Shown here: positions 6,125 to 11,297 of the stretch, in pieces | How positions within the stretch are numbered: the stretch's first letter is position 1 | Layout: each line of letters opens with the position of its first letter | NCBI GenBank assembly: GCA_013695565.1 | Contig: JACDAG010000896.1 | Location: 1-11,297 of the forward strand | DNA from: Bradyrhizobium sp. | GTDB taxonomy: Bacteria > Pseudomonadota > Alphaproteobacteria > Rhizobiales > Xanthobacteraceae | Direction of reading: 5' to 3' | Length of the DNA stretch: 11,297 bases | Made by a program: the position numbers and the translations under genes | The notes under the pieces: generated by a model | Told to the model about the DNA's origin: nothing | The model's input: only the letters and a program-made list of their open reading frames with translations | The model's database searches: none

Positions 6125-7234
6125 ATGGAGACCCCGTTGACAGCCCAGTTTCGATACAATCCATCATTGGATGGATTGCGAGCGATAGCGGTGGTCCTGG
6201 TCATATCAGATCACTGCGGAGTTCCCGTATTCGACCAGGGTTATTTTGGCGTCGATCTGTTCTTCGTTCTGAGCGGCTTTCTAATCACCCGACTTCTCGT
6301 GGACGAAATTGATGCGACGGGACGAGTTGACGTCCAGAGGTTTTATCTGCGTCGGCTGCTCCGTCTCACGCCGCCCCTTCTGCTGTTCCTGACTGCATAC
6401 CTGGTGATCGCACCCTCGCTCTGGCCGCAGCTCGACCTCATGGTGCATGTGCGCGACGTCGCGCTGGTCGCATTTTATCTGTCCGACTATTCTCAGGCCT
6501 TTTGGAATAATCCGAAAGTGCTGATTCACACCTGGTCGCTCTCCGTCGAAGAGCACTTTTATCTGATCTGACCGTTCGCAGTTCTGCTGCTGGTGCGCCT
6601 CAGGCTTCGCCGGCGTCTGGTCGTTCTCCTCGGCATCTACCTGCTCGCCAGCGCATGGCGCATATACCAATATGAAAACTCGGGATGGGACGCGACGTAT
6701 TATCGCTTTGATACCCGGATCAGCGGACTGGTTTGTGGCGCGCTGCTGGCAACAGCACTCCGGTACAAGGACTCAATCTCGGAAAGAGCAGCCAATATTG
6801 CCGGCATCGTCGCGTGGGCAGCTCTCACCGTCTGCCTCTCGATCGGCTATTGGGGCGCCCCCTGGTCCTTGGTCGTCATGACGAATCTGGCCCACATCGC
6901 CGCCCTTGGTTTGCTGATCGCGGCCTCGACAAAGGAATCCTGGGTCAGTTCGGTGTTGTCTGCGCCACCCCTGGTTGGTATCGGCATCATCTCTTACGGC
7001 ATGTATCTGTGGCATTATCCGGCAGCCATCTACTTCAGAGAACTCACTCCCTGGTATTTGACCGGTCCGATTGTTCTGAGCTTCTCGATCGCCATGGCTA
7101 CGGTCAGCTACTTGATCGTTGAGCGGCCCTTGCAACGATATCGCCGCAGCCTCGGAGACCATCAGCGCGACGACGAGGCCAAGCTCGCAGCACCGGCAGC
7201 GCCACAAACCGCAACTGCCGCTGCGACGGCGTAG
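6125..7234 (+). pseudogene. Acyltransferase-3 family membrane protein, interrupted by one in-frame TGA
   Basis: The frame from 6125 to the TAG at 7232-7234 would encode a 369-residue integral membrane O-acyltransferase, a normal length for OafA-type proteins without an SGNH domain. Such enzymes acylate cell-surface sugars. Family motifs are intact on both sides: SLDGLRAIAV, H at about 30 (SDHCG), GYFGVDLFFVLSGFLITR, FYLRRLLRL, HTWSLSVEEHFYLI, and near the end SYGMYLWHYP and IVERPLQRY. Codon 149 (6569-6571) is TGA where the family has Trp (FYLIWP), a one-base TGG to TGA change; no frameshift follows. TAG directly precedes ATG 6125, which lacks a ribosome site, whereas TTG 6137 has GGAG six bases upstream and may be the true start. 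Explanations: recent nonsense mutation (most likely), readthrough, or a sequencing error. Confidence 0.85.
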
Positions 7235-7269
7235 TGAGCCGCCGTCACCCGCGGCCTTGTCTCGACGAA

Positions 7270-7300
7270 AAGGCGGGTTACGCTGATGCTAACCCGCCTT
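7270..7300. terminator. Hairpin between convergent genes, probable terminator
   Basis: AAGGCGGGTTA (7270-7280) and TAACCCGCCTT (7290-7300) form a perfect 11-base stem with a 9-base loop. It lies between the acyltransferase end (7234) and the molybdopterin-subunit stop (7309). The flanking A/T runs are short, so termination strength is uncertain. The wording also fits a dispersed 'CGGGTTACGC' hairpin repeat. Confidence 0.65.
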
Positions 7301-7308
7301 AAGAAGTC

Positions 7309-9570
7309 TCACTCCGCTGCTTGACGGGTCTCCGGCGCGTCGATCACTTCGAGCACCTTCGGCGGCGACATCGGCAGGCTGTAGAAGCGCTTGCCGAGCG
7401 CGTTGTAGATCGCGTTCGAGATCGCCGACATGACGGGGATCAGCGGCACTTCGCCGACGCCCTTGACGCCTTGCGGATGCTTCGGGTTCGGCACCTCGAC
7501 CATGATGCAGTCGATCATCGGCAGGTCCGAGCAGACAGGCATGCGGTAATCGAGGAAGCCGGGATTATCGACCTTGCCCTGCTTGTTGTAGATGTACTCC
7601 TCGTTCAGCGCCCAGCCGATGCCCTGAGAGACGCCGCCCTGCAACTGGCCCTCGACATAGGCGGGATGGATGGCGCGGCCGACGTCCTGGATCGCGGTGT
7701 AGCGGATCACGCGCACGATGCCGAGATCGGCATCGACTTCCACGTCCGCGATGTGGGTGCCGAAGCCGCCGTCGGCGCCCTGCGTATTGAGCTGCACGCC
7801 GGCGCCGATCGGGCCGCCCATTGAGGGCGCCTTTTCGGCAAGCTCCGCCAGCGTCAGCGGCGGGAACTGGCCGGCGTTGGGACTGACCGGATGCGCCGCA
7901 CCCTGGTCCCATTTGACCGCCTCTGGATCGATCTCCCAGATCTTCGCCGCGCGTTCGCGCAAGGTTTGAATCACCTTCTCGACCGACTGCGTCGCCACGA
8001 TCGACGAGGCAAACAGCACGCGGCTGCCGCCGGTCAAATTCGAGAAGCCGATGGTGGCGGTGTCGCCGATCAGGACCGAGACGCGGCGGTAGTCGATGCC
8101 GAGCAGTTCGGCGCAGATGTTGGCAATGCCGGCGCGCGAGCCGCCGATATCGGGATGGCCTGTCGTGACGACGACGTTGCCGTCCTCGGTGATGTTGACC
8201 TGTGCGGAGGATTCGCCGCCGGCGTTGAACCAGAAGCCGGAAGCCACGCCCCTGCCCTGAAGTTTGCCGAGCGGCGCCTTGTAATGGTCGGATCCCTTGG
8301 CCGCCTCCAGCGTCTCGATGTAACCGATGCGCGGATAGACCGGGCCGTGCGCGGCCTTGGTGCCTTCCTTGGCGGCGTTCTTCAGCCGCAACTCCAGCGG
8401 ATCCATCTTCAACGCTTCGGCGAGTTCATCGAGCACGCACTCGACCGCATAGGCGCCGATCGGCGCGCCCGGCGCGCGATAGGCCGCCACCTTGGAGCGG
8501 TTGGAAACCACGTCAAAGCCTTCCGACAGCACGTGCGGGATTTCGTACGGCGCAAAGCTGCAGCCGACGGCGCCGCGGATCGGCGAGCCCGGGAATGCGC
8601 CCGCCTGCAGATAGTAGATGCCGTGCGCGGCGACGATGGTACCGTCTTTTTTGGCACCAATCTTGACCGTGCTCTTGGAGCCCGACGTCGGCCCCGTCGC
8701 CCGCATCACTTCCTCGCGGGTCATCACCATCTTCACCGGTCGGCCAGACTTCTTGGCGAGCATGGTCGCCAGCGGCTCAAGATAGACGATGGTCTTGCCA
8801 CCAAAACCGCCGCCGATTTCGGCGGGAATGGCGCGGATGTCGCTCTGCGGGATGCCGGTCAGATACGCCGTCATGGCGCGAACCATGAACTGGCCCTGGC
8901 TCGAACTCCAGATCGTGGTCTTGTTGTCGGCGCCGACGCTGATCAGGCAGGCGTGCGGCTCGATATAGCCCTGATGCACCGGACGGGTGGTGAAGCTGCG
9001 CTCGACCACGATTTCGGCGGCCTCAAAGCCTGCCGTGATGTCGCCCTTCTTGACTTCGAGCCGGCCGGCGATGTTGGACGGCTTGCCCTCGAACTTCATG
9101 AAGTCGTGCAGGATCGGCGCATCTGACTTGAGCGCGTCGTCGATCTCGATCGACCATGGCAATACTTCGTAATCCACCTCGATCAGTTCGCAGGCCTGCG
9201 CGGCGATCGCTTCTGACGTTGCGGCAACGGCGGCAACGGGATGACCGGGGAACAGCGCCTTTTCTCGCGCCATCACGTTGCGGCACATCCAGCGCATATC
9301 CTGGATGCCGAGCATGACCGACTTATCGAGCGGGAAATCGACGATGTCGCGCGCGGTGACGACAGCCTTGACGCCGGGCAGCGCCTCGGCCTTCGAGGTG
9401 TCGATCCCCTTGATGCGCGCGTGCGGATGCGGGCTGCGCAGCACCTTGCCCCAGATCATGCCGGGCATGTTGGTGTCGGCGGCAAAGGCCGCGCGGCCCG
9501 TGACCTTGTCGACGCCGTCAGGACGAATGGTGCGCTGGCCGATCCACTTGTTGTCGGTGACGATGTTCAT
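7309..9570 (-). CDS. Molybdopterin-binding large subunit of a xanthine dehydrogenase-family hydroxylase
   Basis: At 753 residues this is the usual length for the Mo-cofactor subunit (CoxL/XdhB type), which hydroxylates a substrate with oxygen from water. Domain order: the a/b hammerhead at about 10-140 (RPDGVDKVTGRAAFAAD; SPHPHARI), then the Mo-binding domains. Visible motifs: SSSQGQ with Q225, GGGFGGK (253-259), AYRAPGAP (363-370), TTGHPDIGGSR (469-479), and GVKGVGE with the catalytic Glu at E707. The 363-370 loop is neither AYRCSFR (form I CO dehydrogenase) nor AYRGAGR (form II), so a CO dehydrogenase call is not supported. At 476-478 the common GQG reads GGS. It has no signal peptide. AAGGA precedes the start, which is 12 bases after the iron-sulfur gene stop. 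The substrate is unknown; aromatic, N-heterocyclic or aldehyde compounds are typical of the family. Confidence 0.94.
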   Translation of the reverse strand: MNIVTDNKWIGQRTIRPDGVDKVTGRAAFAADTNMPGMIWGKVLRSPHPHARIKGIDTSKAEALPGVKAVVTARDIVDFPLDKSVMLGIQDMRWMCRNVMAREKALFPGHPVAAVAATSEAIAAQACELIEVDYEVLPWSIEIDDALKSDAPILHDFMKFEGKPSNIAGRLEVKKGDITAGFEAAEIVVERSFTTRPVHQGYIEPHACLISVGADNKTTIWSSSQGQFMVRAMTAYLTGIPQSDIRAIPAEIGGGFGGKTIVYLEPLATMLAKKSGRPVKMVMTREEVMRATGPTSGSKSTVKIGAKKDGTIVAAHGIYYLQAGAFPGSPIRGAVGCSFAPYEIPHVLSEGFDVVSNRSKVAAYRAPGAPIGAYAVECVLDELAEALKMDPLELRLKNAAKEGTKAAHGPVYPRIGYIETLEAAKGSDHYKAPLGKLQGRGVASGFWFNAGGESSAQVNITEDGNVVVTTGHPDIGGSRAGIANICAELLGIDYRRVSVLIGDTATIGFSNLTGGSRVLFASSIVATQSVEKVIQTLRERAAKIWEIDPEAVKWDQGAAHPVSPNAGQFPPLTLAELAEKAPSMGGPIGAGVQLNTQGADGGFGTHIADVEVDADLGIVRVIRYTAIQDVGRAIHPAYVEGQLQGGVSQGIGWALNEEYIYNKQGKVDNPGFLDYRMPVCSDLPMIDCIMVEVPNPKHPQGVKGVGEVPLIPVMSAISNAIYNALGKRFYSLPMSPPKVLEVIDAPETRQAAE

Positions 9571-9582
9571 TGCCAGGATTCC

Positions 9583-10062
9583 TTAATTCGTTGCGCGCAT
9601 GTCGGCGGCGGTTTCCATCACCGCGCGGACGATCTTGTCATAGCCGGTGCACCGGCAGAGATTGCCGGCGAGCCAGAAGCGAACTTCTTCCTCGCTGGGA
9701 TTCTGATTGCGCTTCAACAGCGCATCCGACGCCACCAGCATGCCTGAGGTGCAGATGCCGCACTGAAGCGCTGCCATTTCCAGAAACTTCTGCTGCAGCG
9801 GATGCAGCCTGTCGCCCTTGGCCATGCCCTCGATGGTGCTGAGCTGATGGCCCTCGGATTCGACCGCGAGCATCAGGCAGGAACAGACGAGGTTGTCATC
9901 GACCGTGATGCTGCATGCGCCGCAATCGCCGGAGGCGCAACCTTCCTTGGAGCCGGTGAGGCCCAAGGGGCCGCGCAGCGCATCGAGCATGGTGTCGTTG
10001 GGCTCGCAGAGAAATTCCGACGGCTCGCCGTTAATCGTAGTGGTGACGTGGACCTTGGCCAT
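9583..10062 (-). CDS. [2Fe-2S] small subunit of the molybdenum hydroxylase
   Basis: This 159-residue protein is the electron-transfer subunit that carries two [2Fe-2S] clusters between Mo-cofactor and FAD. The N-terminal plant-ferredoxin-like domain has its full ligand set: C42, C47, C50 (GCASGDCGAC) and C62. The C-terminal helical domain has C101 and C104 (QCGICTSGM) plus C136 and C138 (NLCRCTGY). All eight Cys are present, so the protein should be functional. The length matches CoxS-type subunits. It starts 5 bases after the FAD-subunit stop and ends 12 bases before the molybdopterin-subunit start, strong evidence of one operon with translation in sequence. A GGGA ribosome site overlaps the end of the upstream gene. 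There is no Tat signal, so the complex is probably cytoplasmic, unlike periplasmic aldehyde oxidoreductases of the PaoABC type. Confidence 0.96.
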   Translation of the reverse strand: MAKVHVTTTINGEPSEFLCEPNDTMLDALRGPLGLTGSKEGCASGDCGACSITVDDNLVCSCLMLAVESEGHQLSTIEGMAKGDRLHPLQQKFLEMAALQCGICTSGMLVASDALLKRNQNPSEEEVRFWLAGNLCRCTGYDKIVRAVMETAADMRATN

Positions 10063-10067
10063 GAAGC

Positions 10068-10937
10068 TTAATTCCCTTTGGCGCGTTGCGCGGCAATCGC
10101 GGTGGTGCGTTTCAGCAGCACACCGGCGACTTTGGTGCGGTAGACGATGGTGCCGCGCTTGTCGTCGATCGGACGGCAGGCGGCAGAGCAGGCAGCGGCA
10201 GCGGCATTGAGCGCGGCATCGTCGAGCTTGCTGCCGATCAGGGCTTTGGCGGCCGCTTCAACCAGCAGCACGGTCGGCGCCACCGCGCCGAGACCGACCC
10301 GCGCGGCGGTGCAGACGCCATCCTTCAGCGTCAGGCTGACGCCAAGGCCGACCACGGCGATGTCCATTTCGGTGCGCGGGATCATGCGCAGATAAGCATC
10401 GCTCGATCCCTTCGGCCGCGGCGGCAGCGTGAAGCTGACGAGGATTTCGCCGGGCTTGAAATTGGTGCGGCCGGGACCGACCGGCACCTGCTCCACCGGC
10501 ATCTCGCGACGGCCATCCGGCCCCTGCACCGTGACGGTAGCGCCGGCCGCGACCATGGCGGGCACGCTGTCGCCGGCCGGTGAGCCATTGCAGAGATTGC
10601 CGCCGGCGGAGGCCCGCCCCTGCACCTGTTTGGAGCCGATCAGATTGACGGCCTCCAGCACCCCGGGCCAGACCTTGCCGAAACGCGCGTGGTCGTGCAG
10701 CGCCATGCCGGAAACGGCGGCGCCGACGCGAAAGCCGCCATCGGCGGTTTCCTCGATTTGCGTCATCTCGGCGATTTTCTTGATGTCGACGATCAGGCCC
10801 GGCTTCACGACCCCGGCGCGCATCTGCACCAGAAGGTCAGTTCCGCCGGCCAGAATACGCCCTGCACTTCCGGCCGCGGCGAACGCCTTGATCGCTTCAT
10901 CAAGCGAATTGGGCGCCAAATATCGGAGTTCCGTCAT
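10068..10937 (-). CDS. FAD-binding medium subunit of the molybdenum hydroxylase
   Basis: This 289-residue protein is the CoxM/XdhC-type flavoprotein subunit that takes electrons from the second [2Fe-2S] cluster and passes them to the final acceptor. The two FAD-binding segments are clear: LAGGTDLLVQM (29-39) and ASAGGNLCNGSPAGDS (109-124). The C-terminal domain, ending in YRTKVAGVLLKR, matches the CO-dehydrogenase flavoprotein C-terminal domain. The extra Cys-rich loop that holds a [4Fe-4S] cluster in 4-hydroxybenzoyl-CoA reductase is absent, which argues against that enzyme. It is the first gene of the operon. The nearest strong ribosome-site match, GGGAG, is about 13 bases upstream, rather far; a GGA lies closer. 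An ATG at that GGGAG opens a different frame of only 16 codons that overlaps this start. Confidence 0.94.
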   Translation of the reverse strand: MTELRYLAPNSLDEAIKAFAAAGSAGRILAGGTDLLVQMRAGVVKPGLIVDIKKIAEMTQIEETADGGFRVGAAVSGMALHDHARFGKVWPGVLEAVNLIGSKQVQGRASAGGNLCNGSPAGDSVPAMVAAGATVTVQGPDGRREMPVEQVPVGPGRTNFKPGEILVSFTLPPRPKGSSDAYLRMIPRTEMDIAVVGLGVSLTLKDGVCTAARVGLGAVAPTVLLVEAAAKALIGSKLDDAALNAAAAACSAACRPIDDKRGTIVYRTKVAGVLLKRTTAIAAQRAKGN

Positions 10938-11196
10938 GGTTGTCCGTCATCTCCCGTTTTTCTGCCCACCCCATATGGGCGTCGGCCTTATACGGCCAGC
11001 AGTTGCGCCAGCCTACACGGGCAAACGGGGTTGGAACAGCCTCCGGGCTGCGGTTCTGGCGGCAGGCTCCTATGCAGGAAGCGGGCTTGCGCAGTTTTTG
11101 CCTTATACGTGGGCATAGCGGTGAATTGGGCTTGCACTGATCCGCCTCACAGGCTGTAGAAATTGCGGTCCCTCCCACGCGAGCCGGTGACTGATA
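10938..11196. promoter_or_regulatory. Divergent intergenic region driving the hydroxylase operon and the gene at 11197
   Basis: These 259 bases must hold promoters for both directions. Seen: a CCCATATGGG palindrome at 10970-10979, 33 bases upstream of the FAD-subunit start; a GGCC-ttatac-GGCC dyad at 10984-10997; and the 10-mer GCCTTATACG twice (10985-10994 and 11100-11109), whose minus-strand reading contains TATAAG. No matching -35 box at 16-18 bases was found for either copy. Regulator binding sites are plausible but unproven. Confidence 0.4.
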
Positions 11197-11297
11197 ATGC
11201 CGACCCTTTCGACCCGAATTCCTGCTGCGGTCACAATTTTTGTAGCCCTCGTCGTCTCAACTGCTGCTCTGTCCCAACCGGCCCCGGCTCTGGTGCG
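11197..11297 (+). CDS. 5' end of an exported protein (partial)
   Basis: The ATG at 11197 is the first possible start, because TGA occurs in frame at 11188-11190. GGTGA lies 6 bases upstream. The 33 complete codons before the edge encode a classical Sec-type signal: MPTLSTRIPAA with one Arg, a hydrophobic core VTIFVALVVSTAAL, and a likely cleavage near the Ala/Ser/Gln-rich end (STAALSQ). The mature part begins Pro/Ala rich. The protein is therefore probably periplasmic or secreted. It is transcribed away from the molybdenum hydroxylase operon and may share its control region. Bug-type receptors and other binding proteins often begin this way, but too little is present to name a family. Confidence 0.65.
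   Translation, partial: MPTLSTRIPAAVTIFVALVVSTAALSQPAPALV

Noticed and set aside
7891..9126. Plus-strand open frame of 411 codons opposite the molybdopterin subunit (and a 167-codon one at 7321-7824)
   Set aside because: It is rich in Arg, His, Asp and Ala in the way antisense frames of GC-rich genes are, and no recognisable domain is seen. The minus-strand frame has complete family motifs.
7309..10937. Aerobic CO dehydrogenase (coxMSL)
   Set aside because: Gene order fits, but the large-subunit loop AYRAPGAP lacks the Cys of form I (AYRCSFR) and the form II AYRGAGR motif.
11132..11160. Sigma-70-like pair TTGCAC, 17 bases, TGTAGA before the gene at 11197
   Set aside because: Spacing is right, but each hexamer matches consensus at only about three of six positions, which is expected by chance.
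10900..11178. Minus-strand 92-codon frame across the FAD-subunit start
   Set aside because: It has no ribosome site at its start, no domain, and runs out of frame into the well-supported FAD-subunit gene.

Overview
The window looks like chromosomal DNA of a Bradyrhizobium-like alphaproteobacterium (Nitrobacteraceae; Rhodopseudomonas or a close relative is also possible). The grounds are high GC with strong third-position G/C, an orphan Bug-type periplasmic binding protein, a GrlR-domain protein, a three-subunit molybdenum hydroxylase, and several palindromic intergenic repeats of a style familiar from that group. The genus is an inference; no rRNA or marker gene is present.

Layout, left to right. 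The 3' end of an unrecognised plus-strand gene (2-208) is followed by a plus-strand Bug/TctC-type solute-binding protein with a Tat-like signal (274-1257). A long imperfect palindrome (1271-1371) separates it from a convergent minus-strand crotonase-fold enzyme (1375-2118). Next on the minus strand is a divergent Mpl/MurC-like Mur ligase (2156-3571). A roughly 1.2 kb segment (3624-4824) is bordered by two inverted copies of one repeat of about 106 bp. It holds a strong intrinsic terminator, a 47-residue small protein and a GrlR-like protein, both on the minus strand. A minus-strand 2-keto-4-pentenoate-hydratase-like enzyme (4831-5616) follows. A 508-base non-coding stretch (5617-6124) carries degenerate repeat sequence and hairpins. 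A plus-strand acyltransferase-3 membrane protein (6125-7234) is interrupted by one in-frame TGA where the family has Trp. A hairpin terminator (7270-7300) separates it from the largest unit.

That unit is a minus-strand operon (10937 down to 7309) in the order FAD subunit, [2Fe-2S] subunit, molybdopterin subunit, as in coxMSL. Gaps of 5 and 12 bases suggest co-transcription. The three proteins should form one xanthine-dehydrogenase-family hydroxylase in which electrons pass from Mo-cofactor through two [2Fe-2S] clusters to FAD. Its substrate is not given by the sequence, and the active-site loop does not match CO dehydrogenase. A divergent plus-strand gene with a secretory signal begins at 11197 and runs off the window.

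Functionally the window is mostly catabolic: organic-acid binding, a crotonase, a keto-acid hydratase and a molybdenum hydroxylase. Apart from the hydroxylase operon, the genes do not form one pathway unit. I found no CRISPR array, tRNA, rRNA, transposase or phage gene. The points most worth a second look are the single-stop acyltransferase, the altered conserved motifs in the Mur ligase, the inverted repeat pair whose hairpin is preserved by paired base changes, and the hydroxylase of unknown substrate.
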